A stretch of 64,000 nucleotides of DNA from Agrobacterium vitis (lineage in GTDB: Bacteria; Pseudomonadota; Alphaproteobacteria; Rhizobiales; Rhizobiaceae). The stretch covers positions 2,834,501 to 2,898,500 of the forward strand of contig NZ_AP023272.1 of assembly GCF_013426735.1 (NCBI RefSeq), given 5' to 3'. Numbering within the stretch: the first letter of the stretch is position 1; each line of letters begins with the position of its first letter. Positions 37,761 through 48,535 of the stretch are shown piece after piece. Position numbers and translations under genes: made by a program. The notes under the pieces were generated by a model. It searched no databases. It was not told the DNA's origin and saw only the letters and a program-made list of their open reading frames with translations.

Positions 37761-38254
37761 TGGTGTCGCTGCGCGCGGCCACAGAGGCAGATATCGGGTT
37801 CATGATGTCGGCAGAGCGCCAACCCGGCTACGACCTGCTGGTCGGTCGGTTCAGCGCGGCGGAACATCTTGCCAATCTCAATGATCCCGCGAAGGCCTAT
37901 CGGATCGCCGTGTCGCCGGATGGCGAGCCGCTCGGCTTCGTGTTGTTCCGCGACATCAATGATCCGCAGGATAATCTCTATATCAAGCGCGTCGTGGTTG
38001 CCGCTCCCGAAAAGGGAACCGGCACGGCGATGATGCGGCTTGCGCTGGATTGGGCATTCACCACCACCTCCGCCTATCGGATCTGGCTAACCCACATACC
38101 GAATAACCGGCGCGCCCACGCACTTTACAGCAAGCTCGGCTTTCAACAGGAAGGCGTGCTGCGCGGAGCCTATGGCCACCGTCAGGACCAACGCGGTGAC
38201 CTCGTGCAGATGTCACTGCTGAAACCGGAATGGGACAGCGTAACGTCCGGCTGA
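37760..38254 (+). CDS. GNAT family N-acetyltransferase
   Basis: A protein of 164 residues with the GNAT fold; the acetyl-CoA motif region reads RVVVAAPEKGTGTAMMRLALDWAF (the expected Q/RxxGxG/A signature is altered to KGTGTA), and the C-terminal motif is RAHALYSKLGFQQEGVLRGAY. This ending suggests a RimJ/RimL-like or small-molecule acceptor. The start ATG shares its A with the rnd stop (TGATG), so translation is coupled. The acceptor is not known. Confidence 0.85.
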   Translation: MVSLRAATEADIGFMMSAERQPGYDLLVGRFSAAEHLANLNDPAKAYRIAVSPDGEPLGFVLFRDINDPQDNLYIKRVVVAAPEKGTGTAMMRLALDWAFTTTSAYRIWLTHIPNNRRAHALYSKLGFQQEGVLRGAYGHRQDQRGDLVQMSLLKPEWDSVTSG

Positions 38255-38309
38255 TAAGATCGCCCTCGCAGCACTGTTTCCCAATTCTTCAACCCGCCGG
38301 ACCGTTACC

Positions 38310-39287
38310 TTGGAACTCCCCTCACCCCTGAAAAGCACCGTTGAGCGCCTGCTGGAACATCAACCGCTTGCGCCCTTGATGAAAGCCGCCGAACGCCTGT
38401 CCCAGCGTTACCGCAAGGAAGTACGCGACGGGCAGTTGCATATCAGCGACGATCTGGCCGCACGCGCTTATCTCGCCGCTCGCCTGCCCGCCACCTTCGC
38501 CGCCGTCAGGGCGGCGATGGACATGGTGGCCGAGGTACAGGCGGATTTTGCACCCAGAACTTTGAGCGATTTCGGCTCCGGCCCCGGCACCGCGCTTTGG
38601 GCCGCCGCCGATTGCTGGCCGCAGTTACAACAGGCGACGTTGATCGAGGCCAGCCCTGCCATTCGCGCCATCGGCAAAAGCCTGTCGCAGGCGCTGCCCT
38701 TTGCCTGCGACTGGCAGGCAGGCGATCTCACCAAAACCCTGCCACCGCTTGAGCCAGCCGATCTGGTGACGCTTGCTTATGTGCTCGATGAGTTACCGAT
38801 CGATGCGGTGGCAAGCATGACGGCAAAGCTCTGGTCCTTGACCGCTGGCACGATCATCATTGTCGAGCCCGGCACGCCGGCAGGCTGGCAGCGGATCGTC
38901 ACGGCACGGCAGGCGCTTCTCGATGCGGGCGCCCATCTGCTTGCACCCTGCCCTCACCAGCAGCTCTGTCCCATTGTCAGCCCGGACTGGTGTCATTTTT
39001 CAAGGCGCGTTGCCCGGTCCCGCCTGCATCGGCAGGTGAAACAAGGCGAAGTGCCGTGGGAAGACGAGAAATACATTTTCATCGCCGCCTCGCGTCAGCC
39101 TGTGGCCTTATCCGGTGCACGGGTCTTGTTGCCGCCCCGGCTTGCCAGCGGCATGGTGAAGCTGAAATTGTGCCAAGGCAATGGAACGGCAGAGGAAACC
39201 ACGCTCAGCCGCCGTGATGGCGCGCTCTTCAAGGCGGCGCGCCGAGCCGATTGGGGTGACTTGCTGGTCGCCGAGGAGGAAGATTGA
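38310..39287 (+). CDS. Rsm22-like ribosome-associated methyltransferase family protein
   Basis: A protein of 325 residues. The Rossmann methyltransferase motif is LSDFGSGPGTALWAA, and TLIEASPAIRAIGKSL follows. A cysteine group, CPHQQLCPIVSPDWCHFSRR, matches the motif of the Rsm22/METTL17 family, where it is reported to hold an Fe-S cluster (a fourth ligand is not clear here). The mitochondrial relatives help small-ribosomal-subunit assembly. It starts at TTG 38310; no better start is available in the frame. It shares a TGATG overlap with the next gene. Confidence 0.8.
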   Translation: MELPSPLKSTVERLLEHQPLAPLMKAAERLSQRYRKEVRDGQLHISDDLAARAYLAARLPATFAAVRAAMDMVAEVQADFAPRTLSDFGSGPGTALWAAADCWPQLQQATLIEASPAIRAIGKSLSQALPFACDWQAGDLTKTLPPLEPADLVTLAYVLDELPIDAVASMTAKLWSLTAGTIIIVEPGTPAGWQRIVTARQALLDAGAHLLAPCPHQQLCPIVSPDWCHFSRRVARSRLHRQVKQGEVPWEDEKYIFIAASRQPVALSGARVLLPPRLASGMVKLKLCQGNGTAEETTLSRRDGALFKAARRADWGDLLVAEEED

Positions 39288-40306
39288 TGGCCATGCCACA
39301 GAGGATTCTGGATATCGCGACGGCACATGGCTTTGCTGAAATTGCCCTTGGCCACGTTACCAGGGAATATCCCAATCACATCATGCATGTGTTCGATGGT
39401 GCTGAGACTGAAGTGACGCCCTCGGCCCTGCATCCGGTGTTCTACGGCAGTTTCGACTGGCATTCCTGCGTGCATGGCTATTGGATGCTGGCGCGATTGC
39501 TCAGGCTTTTTCCCAGCATGCCATCGGCACCGGCCATCCGCGACCTGTTCAATACCATGCTGGTGGCGGAAAACATCGCCGGAGAATGCCGCTATTTCGA
39601 CAGGCCGTCATCCCGTGGCTATGAAAGGCCTTACGGCTGGGGCTGGCTTCTGGCGCTTGCAGCCGAATTGGCGGGTCACGAAAGGCCGGATTGGGCGCAA
39701 GCCTTGCTGCCGCTCACCCAACGGATCGTCGCACGCTTTGAGGCATTTTTACCGCTGGCGACCTATCCAGTTCGGGTCGGCACCCATTACAATACCGCTT
39801 TTGCCCTGCGGCTGGCCGCAGACTATGGGCAAGTGTCGGGCAATTCCGCATTCCTGACACTTCTTGAGCAAACGGCCCGGCGCTGGTATGGCGACGACCA
39901 CACTTGCACCGCCTGGGGAGAACCCTCCGGCGACGAATTCCTGTCTTCGTCGCTGATCGAGGCCGAATGCATGCGCCGGCTTCTGCCACGTGGGGAATTT
40001 TCCAACTGGCTGTCACGTTTCCTGCCGGATCTCGCCCGGGGCGAGCCTGCGCATCTGATGCAGCCAGCCAATGTTTCCGATCGCAGCGATGGCAAGATCG
40101 CCCATCTGGACGGGCTGAACCTCAGCCGCGCCTGGTGCTTTTATGCGCTGGCAGCGGCGCTGACGGATCAGAATACCGCCAACCTGGTGCTCACCCAAGC
40201 CGCTGAGCGGCATCTGGATGCTGCACTCGCCCATGTCACGGGCGAATACATGGGCGAGCACTGGCTGGCAAGTTTTGCCGTGCTGGCGCTTACACAGCCC
40301 CGCTGA
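39287..40306 (+). CDS. DUF2891 domain protein
   Basis: A soluble protein of 339 residues. Conserved DUF2891 wording: [63 protein letters not shown] and the C-terminal [17 protein letters not shown]. The helical repeat pattern and conserved His/Trp/Glu residues resemble (alpha/alpha)6-barrel sugar enzymes, but no activity is known. The start overlaps the Rsm22-like stop (TGATG). Its stop overlaps the convergent mntH stop by 17 bases. Confidence 0.85.
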   Translation: MAMPQRILDIATAHGFAEIALGHVTREYPNHIMHVFDGAETEVTPSALHPVFYGSFDWHSCVHGYWMLARLLRLFPSMPSAPAIRDLFNTMLVAENIAGECRYFDRPSSRGYERPYGWGWLLALAAELAGHERPDWAQALLPLTQRIVARFEAFLPLATYPVRVGTHYNTAFALRLAADYGQVSGNSAFLTLLEQTARRWYGDDHTCTAWGEPSGDEFLSSSLIEAECMRRLLPRGEFSNWLSRFLPDLARGEPAHLMQPANVSDRSDGKIAHLDGLNLSRAWCFYALAAALTDQNTANLVLTQAAERHLDAALAHVTGEYMGEHWLASFAVLALTQPR

Positions 40307-41651
40307 AGACGTCCCAGAGCAGTTTGAGATTGAGCGCGATGATGATCGAGGCGATCACCCAGGCCAGGGCAGCCGTCCAGCGGGAAATGACGAACGAACC
40401 CATCTTGCGCTTGTCGCTGACGAATTGCACCAGCGGCACGACGGCAAAGGGCAATTGCATAGACAAGATGACCTGGCTCAGCACCAGCAGTTCCGCCGTT
40501 CCCTTGTTGCCGTAAAGCCAGGTGACGATCACGACCGGAATGATCGCCAGACAGCGGGTCAGCAGGCGGCGCGCCCAATTGGGGATGGTCAGCCGCAGGA
40601 ACCCTTCCATGACGATCTGTCCGGCCAGCGTTGCCGTGACAGTGGAATTGATGCCGGAGGCCAGCAGCGCCACGGCAAACAGGGTGGAGGCAAGGCCGAA
40701 GCCCAGGAGCGGTGACAGCAATTGATGCGCCTGCTCGATTTCCGCCACATCGGTGCGGCCATTGGCATGAAACACCACCGCAGCGATGATCAGGATCGAG
40801 GCATTGACGAACAGCGCCAGCATCAGCGCAATCGTGCTGTCCAGCGTCGCCCATTTGATCGCATCCTTGCGGCCCCGGTCATTGCGCTCATAGGCGCGGG
40901 TCTGGACGATGGACGAATGCAGGTAGAGATTATGCGGCATGACCGTCGCGCCGATAATACCGATGGCGACGTAGAGCATTTCGCGATTGGTGATCACTTC
41001 CGTTGACGGAATAAAGCCCGACAGAATCTCGGCGACCGGCGGTTGGGCGGCGATGATCTGCGCCAGGAAACACAGGGCGATAATGGTCAGCATTGACACA
41101 ACGAAGGCTTCCAGGAAGCGAAAACCCTTGTTCATCAACAGCAACAGCAAAAACGTATCGAGCGCGGTGATCAGCGCGCCGCCGATCAGCGGAATGCCGA
41201 ACAGCAATTGCAGCGCAATGGCCGTGCCGATCACTTCCGCCAGATCGCAGGCGATGATCGCCAGTTCGCAGGCCAGCCACAGACAGATGCGCACCGGCGG
41301 AGAATAATGATCGCGGCAGGCCTGGGCGAGATCCCGCCCGGTGGCAATACCGAGCCGGGCTGACAGCGCCTGCAACAGGATCGCCATCAGGTTGGAAATC
41401 ATGATGACCGACAAAAGCGTATAGCCAAATTGCGACCCGCCAGCGATATCCGTCGCCCAGTTACCGGGGTCCATATAGCCAACCGAAATCATATAACCCG
41501 GCCCGGCAAAGGCCATCAGCTTACGCATCCAGGAGCCGATCTTCGGCACATGAACCGAGGCATGCACCTCCGGCAGACTGGCGCGGTCATCGCCCGGCCG
41601 CGCAAAACTCCAGGCCCCTTTCGAGGCGGGACTGGTTTCCAATTTCGACAT
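40290..41651 (-). CDS. mntH: Manganese transporter MntH (Nramp)
   Basis: A proton-coupled Mn2+/Fe2+ importer of 453 residues. The metal-binding motifs of the Nramp family are intact: [13 protein letters not shown] in helix 1 and [13 protein letters not shown] in helix 6. Eleven or so hydrophobic segments follow. Start: ATG at 41651 ([12 protein letters not shown]); the upstream frame to 41693 is out of family range. The divergent gene is mntR, and a dyad in the shared promoter region is a likely Mn-responsive operator. Confidence 0.95.
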   Translation of the reverse strand: MSKLETSPASKGAWSFARPGDDRASLPEVHASVHVPKIGSWMRKLMAFAGPGYMISVGYMDPGNWATDIAGGSQFGYTLLSVIMISNLMAILLQALSARLGIATGRDLAQACRDHYSPPVRICLWLACELAIIACDLAEVIGTAIALQLLFGIPLIGGALITALDTFLLLLLMNKGFRFLEAFVVSMLTIIALCFLAQIIAAQPPVAEILSGFIPSTEVITNREMLYVAIGIIGATVMPHNLYLHSSIVQTRAYERNDRGRKDAIKWATLDSTIALMLALFVNASILIIAAVVFHANGRTDVAEIEQAHQLLSPLLGFGLASTLFAVALLASGINSTVTATLAGQIVMEGFLRLTIPNWARRLLTRCLAIIPVVIVTWLYGNKGTAELLVLSQVILSMQLPFAVVPLVQFVSDKRKMGSFVISRWTAALAWVIASIIIALNLKLLWDVFSGAV

Positions 41652-41716
41652 AAGTACCCGTAGCCTGTTTTTATTGCGATTAATTCGCAACAATCTGCGC
41701 CGGTTTTTTTAATTAT

Positions 41717-41738
41717 GCAATAGGCTATATTCTATTGC
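41717..41738. promoter_or_regulatory. Candidate MntR operator between mntH and mntR
   Basis: GCAATAG-N8-CTATTGC is a 22-base dyad, the same length and overall form as known MntR boxes of proteobacteria. It lies 66 bases upstream of mntH. A second palindrome, TTGCGA-N5-TCGCAA, is at 41674-41690. The assignment is inferred from position and symmetry. Confidence 0.55.
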
Positions 41739-41885
41739 TTTGGCTTTATTCGAAGACTCTGCCTCTGGGCCGCATCCCGCAATCCCGCTGTTTTTCGAAA
41801 GCCGCCGGAGGCTGGTCATCAAGGCCAAGACTTGCTACTGCATTGTTTCGCCTGGGCCAGGCCACAGCGCACGGTTGCGTCGAAA

Positions 41886-42419
41886 ATGGTGCAAGGCGAG
41901 TACCCCACTCAATACGAGGACCAGCATTTGGCGCGCACGTCACCTTCAAAGCCCCGGACCGGTTCCCTGCCGGATGCCGACGCCCATTCTGAAGGCTTTC
42001 GGCAGGCGCGCGAGGCGCAACGCAGCGCGCTGGTGGAGGATTATGTCGAACTGATCGCAGATCTGATTGCCGAAGGTCAGGAGGCCCGTCAGGTTGATAT
42101 CGCCCAACGGCTCGGCGTCGCCCAACCGACCGTGGCCAAGATGCTGGCCCGGCTGACCGAGGGCGGTCTGATTTCCCGCAAGCCCTATCGCGGAGTCTTC
42201 CTGACTGAGGCCGGAGAAAAACTGGCTCAGGAAAGCCGGGAGCGGCATGAGACTGTTGAGGATTTTCTGAAAATGCTCGGCGTCTGCGAAAAGACCGCGC
42301 GGATCGACGCCGAAGGAATCGAGCACTATGTCAGCGCCGAAACGCTCGCGGCCTTTCGTAAAGCGCTGACTGAGGGACTTGCCGGATCACGGGCAGATGA
42401 GATCAACGATCACCCATAA
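41886..42419 (+). CDS. mntR: Manganese-responsive regulator MntR (DtxR family)
   Basis: A metal-dependent repressor of 177 residues. The winged helix-turn-helix is [30 protein letters not shown] with [18 protein letters not shown]. The dimerisation/metal domain includes [35 protein letters not shown], where Glu, His and Cys ligands are expected. Start: ATG at 41886 chosen; the first 35 residues are variable in this family and no ribosome site decides the start. It is divergent from mntH, which it presumably represses when Mn2+ is high. Confidence 0.88.
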   Translation: MVQGEYPTQYEDQHLARTSPSKPRTGSLPDADAHSEGFRQAREAQRSALVEDYVELIADLIAEGQEARQVDIAQRLGVAQPTVAKMLARLTEGGLISRKPYRGVFLTEAGEKLAQESRERHETVEDFLKMLGVCEKTARIDAEGIEHYVSAETLAAFRKALTEGLAGSRADEINDHP

Positions 42420-42436
42420 CAACAGTAGCAATCAGC

Positions 42437-43957
42437 TCACTCAAACCGAAAGGCCAGCCGCTTGCCTGTCAGTTTCGACAGTTGCTGCAAACGGCCATCC
42501 AAGCGCTCCCCGGCAAAATCGTGATATTCTTTCGGTATCACGAATTCGAGGTCGAGATCCGACCGCTTCGAGCGTTCGAAGGTCAGGTTATGGACCACGC
42601 CCGGCATCGAGGCAGAAAACAGATAGACCACGCGCAGCAGCCCACCCAATAGCTTTGCCCGATCCAGCAGTCTCTGCGTGGCAATGGTGGCGAGCGGACC
42701 GGTCTGCCCATCGTCATGCAGGCCTTCGAACCGGTAGTAATTGCTGAGCGCGATAAAAGCCCGGCCCGGATGGCTGATGCCGACAAAGGAGGAGTGGGCA
42801 ATCAGGTTCAGCGCCTGCAATCCGCGATAATCGGGATGAGCGCGCCAGCTCAGATCAGCCAGAAGGCAAGCGGCCTGACGATAACGCGCCTCTTCCTCCG
42901 TCTCCACGACATCGAAAAATGGCATCATCGCGCCGGACCATTGCGCAAGCTCACGCGCATGTTCCGGCGAGCGGGCGCGCAGGATGGCCAATTCGTCGGC
43001 GGCTTCCAGCAATGGGTCCAGCGCGCGGATCTCGTCTGAAAGCTTGGAGTAGAGATAGCCCTCACGTACGCCTTGTGCGGAAAAGCAGACCCGGGCAGGC
43101 TGCATGGCCTCCAGCACTTCGCGAAGAGCGACTGCGCCGAAAGGAATCAATGTGCGGCGGCTCTTGGAAACAGTCTGCCAAGCCGGTGCGCGGGCGCTAA
43201 CACCGGTAATGATCTCATCGAGAAACTGCATCATCTCGGCTGTGGAAACTTCATAGCCCTGCATCATGTGCAAGGGATAATTGCGGATTTCCATATGCAG
43301 CTTGGCAATATTGCGCCATGTGCCACCGACCGCATAAAAGGTCCGGCCCTGGCCATTTTTCAAAAGGCTGGCGGAACGCACCTGTTTGCGGGTAAAATTA
43401 GCCGCCTTTTCAAGGGACCCCTCTGACTGTTCCGATAGCCGCAAGCCGCCAAGTGGCAGGGTAATTCCCTTGCCAATCGCCCGCCCCTTGACATCGACCA
43501 GCTCGAGCGAACCGCCGCCCAGATCACCTGCAATGCCATCGGGGTCGTGAAAACCGCTGATGATACCATAAGCGGAATAAAGCGCCTCTTCCTCGCCAGA
43601 CAGCACTTCGATTTTATGGTCGAGAATTGCTTCGGCCTCGGCAATGAACGCGGGGCCGTTCTGCGCCTCTCGCGCCGCCGCCGTTGCCAGAACGTGCATG
43701 GAGACCGCACGGGCCTGCTGCGACAAGGCGTGAAAACGCCTCAGCGCCAAAAGCGCGCGCCTGACACCCTCTTCATCCATCCTGCCGGTCTTGGCGAGGC
43801 CCTTGCCCAAGCCGCACAGCACTTTCTCATTAAAGAGAATGGCAGGCGCCCGCGACAGTCCCTCATAAATGACAAGACGAATGGAATTCGAGCCGATATC
43901 GACGACGGAAACAGGGGAAATTCCGGGGAGACGCCCCTGCGCTTCGGATTGGGTCAT
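42437..43957 (-). CDS. ppx: Exopolyphosphatase / guanosine pentaphosphatase family
   Basis: Hydrolyses inorganic polyphosphate and possibly pppGpp. It has 506 residues. The ASKHA motifs are VSVVDIGSNSIRLVIYEG (phosphate 1), EEEALYSAYG, GIAGDLGGGSLELVDV (phosphate 2) and the later AVGGTWRNIAKLH. The C-terminal HD-like region (about 320-500) is helical, with SWRAHPDYRG and SHPGRAFIALSNYYRFEG. It lies 75 bases downstream of ppk on the same strand, so synthesis and breakdown genes are paired. Confidence 0.95.
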   Translation of the reverse strand: MTQSEAQGRLPGISPVSVVDIGSNSIRLVIYEGLSRAPAILFNEKVLCGLGKGLAKTGRMDEEGVRRALLALRRFHALSQQARAVSMHVLATAAAREAQNGPAFIAEAEAILDHKIEVLSGEEEALYSAYGIISGFHDPDGIAGDLGGGSLELVDVKGRAIGKGITLPLGGLRLSEQSEGSLEKAANFTRKQVRSASLLKNGQGRTFYAVGGTWRNIAKLHMEIRNYPLHMMQGYEVSTAEMMQFLDEIITGVSARAPAWQTVSKSRRTLIPFGAVALREVLEAMQPARVCFSAQGVREGYLYSKLSDEIRALDPLLEAADELAILRARSPEHARELAQWSGAMMPFFDVVETEEEARYRQAACLLADLSWRAHPDYRGLQALNLIAHSSFVGISHPGRAFIALSNYYRFEGLHDDGQTGPLATIATQRLLDRAKLLGGLLRVVYLFSASMPGVVHNLTFERSKRSDLDLEFVIPKEYHDFAGERLDGRLQQLSKLTGKRLAFRFE

Positions 43958-44032
43958 GCGTATCCAGTTTGGCTTTCACTTGCTTTGCAGGTTTATCTCC
44001 GAAAACCGGTCGTCGCCTTTCGGAAACCCTGC

Positions 44033-46237
44033 TTAGCTTTTTCGACCGGAAACAACCCCGGCGATCAGCTTCGGCGCGCTCGATTTCAAAGCTTCTCCCC
44101 GCCCGGACAGACTGGGATTGGTCATGAAATACTGTTGCGCGTTAAAAGGTTCCTCGCCTGCACGCACATCGATGCGCCTCGACGTTCCATCGGGCAATAT
44201 CTCGTAGCTCTGCTGGTTGTCAATCAGATTGCCCAGCATGATCTGCGACAGAACCTGTTCATGCACGGTTGGGTTGACCAACGGCACCAAGGTTTCGACA
44301 CGCCGATCCAGATTGCGCGGCATCATATCAGCTGAGCCGATATAGACCAGCGCCTTTTCGGAGGGCAGTCGATGGCCATTACCGAAGCAGAAAATCCGGC
44401 TGTGCTCGAGGAACCGTCCGATAATCGATTTAACCCGGATATTTTCAGAGAGACCCGCCACCTGCGGCCGCAGGCAGCAAATGCCGCGAATGACCAGATC
44501 CACCTCAACGCCGGCCCGGCTGGCACGGTAAAGCGCATCGATGATCTCAGGATCGACCAGCGAGTTCATCTTCATCCAGATGCCGGACGGCTTACCGTCC
44601 TTGGCATTGCTGGTTTCTTCCTCGATATGGCGCAGGATGCGCGAGCGCATCGTGTAGGGAGACACCGCCAGCTTCATGTTTTCCTCCGGCTCTCCATAGC
44701 CGGTGATGAAATTGAAGACATTGGCCATGTCATGGGCAATCTTCGGATTGCAGGTGAAGAACGACAGGTCAGTATAGATCTTCGCGGTAATCGGATGATA
44801 GTTACCGGTGCCAAGATGGCAATAGGTCCTGAGCTTGCCGTCCTCACGGCGAACCACCATGGACATCTTGGCATGGGTCTTCAGCTCGATAAAGCCGAAC
44901 ACCACCTGCACGCCAGCCCGTTCCAGGTCGCGTGCCCAGCGGATATTGGCCTCTTCATCAAACCGGGCCTTCAACTCCACCAGCGCCGTCACCGATTTTC
45001 CGGCATCGGCGGCATCAATCAGGGCGCGGACAATCGGGCTATCGTTGGACGTGCGGTAAAGCGTCTGCTTGATGGCCAGCACGTCGGGATCGCGGGCGGC
45101 CTGAAGCAGGAACTGCACCACGACATCGAAGCTTTCATAGGGGTGGTGAACCACCATGTCCTTCTCGCGGATGGCCGCCAGGCAATCGCCCATATGCTCA
45201 CGAACCCGCTCCGGGAAACGGGCATTGTAAGGCTCAAACCGCAAATCGTCGCGCGGGGCCTTGGTGATTTCGGATATGGTATTCAGCGCCAACAGCCCCG
45301 GCAGAACCGCGACCCGGTTATCCGGCACATTCAGCTCCTGCACCACGAACTGGCGCAGCGCCGCTGGCATTTCCGAATCGGTCTCGATGCGGATCACCTT
45401 GCCGCGGCGACGGCGTTTCAGAGCCGTTTCGAAAAACCGGACCAGATCTTCGGCTTCTTCCTCGACCTCGATATCGCTGTCGCGGATGATGCGGAACGTA
45501 CCGTAACCTTTGACGTCATAACCGGGATAGAGCCGGTGGATGAACATGCCAACAACATCTTCGAGGGTGATATAGCGGATAGTGTTCTTGTCGTCGGGCA
45601 AGCGAATGAAGCGGTCCAGCGCGGTCGGCAGGCGCAGCAGTGCCGTCATCGGCTCCTTGCCGTGCAGGCTTTCCAGTTGCAGGCCCATGGAAAAGCCGAG
45701 ATTGGGAATGAAGGGAAACGGATGGGCCGGATCGATGGACAGTGGCGTCAGGACAGGAAAGATCGACTGCTCGAATTCAGTGCCAAGCCAGGTGCGGTCT
45801 TCCTCGGAAAGAGCGGAGGGCCGGACGATCAGAATGTCTTCCTTGGCGAGATATTGCTGCAAGACGGCCAGCGAGGCCTGCTGTTCCATTTGCAGATTGT
45901 CGATTTCCTTGAGGATATCTTCCAGTTGCTCAACCGGCGTGCGTCCATCAGGGCTCTTGATAACAATACCCTGGCGCACCTGGCCTTCCAGCCCGGCAAC
46001 ACGCACCATGAAAAACTCATCCAGGTTGGCGGCGGAAATCGACAGGAAGCGCACACGCTCCAGCAACGGATGGGCGGTGTTCAGGGTTTCCTCAAGCACT
46101 CGCCGATTGAATTGCAGCCAGGAAAATTCGCGGTTGATGAAGCGATGCGGGCTGGAGAGCAATTCCTCGCGCGCGACCTCTTCTCCCGCCAGGATAACCG
46201 TTTCCTGAGATACCGCCGATTCCGTTACCGATTCCAT
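44033..46237 (-). CDS. ppk: Polyphosphate kinase 1
   Basis: Makes polyphosphate from ATP. It has 734 residues, normal for PPK1. The N-terminal domain opens with [25 protein letters not shown] and [15 protein letters not shown]; the catalytic region includes the autophosphorylated histidine in [18 protein letters not shown], and [18 protein letters not shown]. The C-terminal domain has [12 protein letters not shown]. Start: ATG at 46237 behind GCGGGAAC; the open frame starts at a TTG at 46258. No convincing Pho box was found in the 165 bases upstream. Confidence 0.96.
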   Translation of the reverse strand: MESVTESAVSQETVILAGEEVAREELLSSPHRFINREFSWLQFNRRVLEETLNTAHPLLERVRFLSISAANLDEFFMVRVAGLEGQVRQGIVIKSPDGRTPVEQLEDILKEIDNLQMEQQASLAVLQQYLAKEDILIVRPSALSEEDRTWLGTEFEQSIFPVLTPLSIDPAHPFPFIPNLGFSMGLQLESLHGKEPMTALLRLPTALDRFIRLPDDKNTIRYITLEDVVGMFIHRLYPGYDVKGYGTFRIIRDSDIEVEEEAEDLVRFFETALKRRRRGKVIRIETDSEMPAALRQFVVQELNVPDNRVAVLPGLLALNTISEITKAPRDDLRFEPYNARFPERVREHMGDCLAAIREKDMVVHHPYESFDVVVQFLLQAARDPDVLAIKQTLYRTSNDSPIVRALIDAADAGKSVTALVELKARFDEEANIRWARDLERAGVQVVFGFIELKTHAKMSMVVRREDGKLRTYCHLGTGNYHPITAKIYTDLSFFTCNPKIAHDMANVFNFITGYGEPEENMKLAVSPYTMRSRILRHIEEETSNAKDGKPSGIWMKMNSLVDPEIIDALYRASRAGVEVDLVIRGICCLRPQVAGLSENIRVKSIIGRFLEHSRIFCFGNGHRLPSEKALVYIGSADMMPRNLDRRVETLVPLVNPTVHEQVLSQIMLGNLIDNQQSYEILPDGTSRRIDVRAGEEPFNAQQYFMTNPSLSGRGEALKSSAPKLIAGVVSGRKS

Positions 46238-46402
46238 TGTTCCCGCCTTCGTTTTCAATGCCTTCAGGCATGTGAGGTCACAGCTTCATGCAAAAGGCAA
46301 TCCAAGCCTGACACATCCGTAAACTGTAGATCACCCTGAAACGATTTCCGAGTCAGAGACTTGCCCAACTATACCAGCAACACGACGTTCCTGTGACAGG
46401 CT

Positions 46403-47125
46403 TTAGCGATCGTGCGCCAAGACCGCGTCCAGAACCTCTGCCGCCAGCGCACGCGAAATTTTTGCCCGCCGTGCCAGTGCCAACCGGTCCAATTGCTCAA
46501 CCACGGCCTGGGCGGCAGCCAGCGACCGTTCCATACGCTGAACGATATAATCAACGACCCGCTCGTCAATCGCCAATTGGCGGTCGGCAAACAGCTTGAC
46601 GATCACCTGCGACAGCAAGGCCTCGTCCGGCTCGCCGATTTCAACCAGTGTCGCGGCCTTCAGCCGGGAACGCAGGTCTGCAAGCTTAACCGGCCAGGAC
46701 AAAGGCCAGGTGCGCGAAGTGATCAGCAGGGTCGTCCCATGCTGCTTGACGCTATTGATCACATGAAACAACTCGACCTCGTCGAAATCCGCCCGGTCAG
46801 CGTCCTCAAACAGCACCGCCCCCTTGGATGCGGTCATCGAGGCATCCGCCCCGGACACAGGCAGAATATCAACAGCCCCACTTTGCGTCCGCCAGATTTC
46901 CGCCAGATGCGATTTACCGGAGCCTTGTGGCCCCGACAGGATCACCACCGGTGACGGCCAGTTGGGCCAGGCATCGACAACAGACACGGCAGCCGCCAGC
47001 CGGCCAGAGACAAGCAGGTCATCACGGCCCGATGCCGGCCTGTGGCCCAAGGCGAGCGGCAATTGTTCGCCCGTTTTGCCGTCATATGCTTGGCGTCGGG
47101 CCGCTGTCTTGTCGATGTCACGCAT
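46403..47125 (-). CDS. hdaA: DnaA-related regulator HdaA
   Basis: A DnaA-like AAA+ protein without a DNA-binding domain; in Caulobacter and other alphaproteobacteria HdaA promotes DnaA-ATP hydrolysis with the clamp. It has 240 residues. The N-terminus has a clamp-binding-like motif (EQLPLALGH; QLPLAL), then Walker A GPQGSGKSH and Walker B AVLFEDADR. The C-terminal arginine-finger region is RLKAATLVEIGEPDEALL. Its start immediately follows the permease stop (TAA-ATG). Ppk follows downstream. Confidence 0.92.
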   Translation of the reverse strand: MRDIDKTAARRQAYDGKTGEQLPLALGHRPASGRDDLLVSGRLAAAVSVVDAWPNWPSPVVILSGPQGSGKSHLAEIWRTQSGAVDILPVSGADASMTASKGAVLFEDADRADFDEVELFHVINSVKQHGTTLLITSRTWPLSWPVKLADLRSRLKAATLVEIGEPDEALLSQVIVKLFADRQLAIDERVVDYIVQRMERSLAAAQAVVEQLDRLALARRAKISRALAAEVLDAVLAHDR

Positions 47126-48265
47126 TTACGTCTCTGAAATGACGGGAGGGCGGACGTCCTTGATCACGGTCGCCTCCTCACCATAGTATAGATCGCTGTC
47201 AAGATACCGCCGCACTGCAAAGCGAACAAGCACGCCAACTGCCGCCGCGCAGGGAACCGCGACCAGAACCCCCAGAAAACCGAAGAGCGAGCCGAAGGCG
47301 AACATCGCAAACATCAGCCAAACCGGGTGCAGGCCGACGCTGGAGCCGACCAGCTTGGGCTGAAGGACATTGCCTTCCAGGAACTGGCCAGTGAAGAAGA
47401 ATACGCCCGTTATGACCACCCAGAGATAGTCCGGCCAGAATTGCACCGCCGCCATGCCCAGCGCCAGAATTAGCCCGACGGATGAGCCGACATAGGGAAT
47501 GAAACTGATCATGCCGGTGAAAAAGCCGATCAGCAGGCCGAAATTCAAACCGATCAGCGACAGGCCGACCGCATAGTAAATGCCGAGGATGAGGCAGAGC
47601 GAGCCCTGGCCACGCACGAAACCGGCAATGGTCCGGTTCATTTCGCGGGCGATTTCCCGCACGGCGCCAACCTGATTGCGTGGAATGAGGCTATCCAGCT
47701 TGGCCATCATCCGGTCCCAGTCGAGCAGAAGATAGAAGGCGACGACCGGGGTCACCACCAACAGGGAGATGATATCAAGCAGCGCCTTGCCGGAATTCCA
47801 CAGTTGCGACAGAAGCGTGCCGATAAAGCCTGCCCCTTCCGCCAGATAGCGGGAAAAATTGCCCTTGATCGCCGCCATCTGGGTGCTCACCTGACCATTC
47901 AGCCATTTCGGTACCCAGGAGGCGTTGGATTTGGCAATAAGCGCCTGCAACTGGCTGACATAATCGGGGATATTGGTGATGAAGTCGTTGAGCTGGGTGA
48001 CGAGGACCGGAATGATGATCACCAGCGACAAGACGAAAATCACCACGAAAGACACCAGGATCAGCACCGTGGCCATCATCCGTGACAGGCCCAGCCGCTC
48101 CAGCCGGTCGGCGACCGGATCGAGAAAATAGGCGAGCGCCATGCCAGCTACAAACGGCAGCAGAATGGAGCTGAAGGTCAGCAAAAAGGCGATGACCACC
48201 GCCAGCGTGCCGATGCCGAAAAGAACCTGCCGCCAGAAAACGGGGCCGCTGACGCGCTTGATCAT
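47126..48265 (-). CDS. AI-2E family transporter (PerM-like)
   Basis: An inner-membrane protein of 379 residues with seven to eight hydrophobic segments and a large soluble loop between segments 3 and 4, as in the family (formerly UPF0118). Typical wording: LLPFVAGMALAYFLDPVADRLERLG near the N-terminus, GFFTGMISFIPYVGSSVGLILAL and PVWLMFAMFAFGSLFGFLGVLVAVP near the C-terminus. Functions range from Na+/H+ exchange to solute export; a link to AI-2 is not implied. It is the first gene of the permease-hdaA-(ppk) run, divergent from purM. Confidence 0.9.
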   Translation of the reverse strand: MIKRVSGPVFWRQVLFGIGTLAVVIAFLLTFSSILLPFVAGMALAYFLDPVADRLERLGLSRMMATVLILVSFVVIFVLSLVIIIPVLVTQLNDFITNIPDYVSQLQALIAKSNASWVPKWLNGQVSTQMAAIKGNFSRYLAEGAGFIGTLLSQLWNSGKALLDIISLLVVTPVVAFYLLLDWDRMMAKLDSLIPRNQVGAVREIAREMNRTIAGFVRGQGSLCLILGIYYAVGLSLIGLNFGLLIGFFTGMISFIPYVGSSVGLILALGMAAVQFWPDYLWVVITGVFFFTGQFLEGNVLQPKLVGSSVGLHPVWLMFAMFAFGSLFGFLGVLVAVPCAAAVGVLVRFAVRRYLDSDLYYGEEATVIKDVRPPVISET

Positions 48266-48535
48266 GATTTATGTCCTTCCCGGCGGATTGCCTTTTGCAA
48301 ACTGGATAGGGCTGGCCGCAACAGGCCATCCTAGCATCGTGCCGATGAACATGAGATAGGATGGTGTTTCGTCAAGGGTCAAGGTGGCGCGACCGCAATT
48401 CGCATATGCAGCCACCACAGACCTTGGAAAACGACGAAAAAGCGGGAGTTTCCGGCCCTTGCGCTTGCATCGCGGCCCCACCCATGCCATGGCGGGCGAA
48501 ACGTGCCAACCCTGCCAACCAGCGGAGACGAACGG

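Noticed and set aside
44372..46339. Long rightward open frame (655 codons) opposite ppk
   Set aside because: It is antisense to a full-length, well-conserved PPK; long shadow frames are common in GC-rich genes, and its wording has no recognisable domain.
46238..46402. Pho box upstream of ppk
   Set aside because: A single TGTCA is present but not the paired repeat required.
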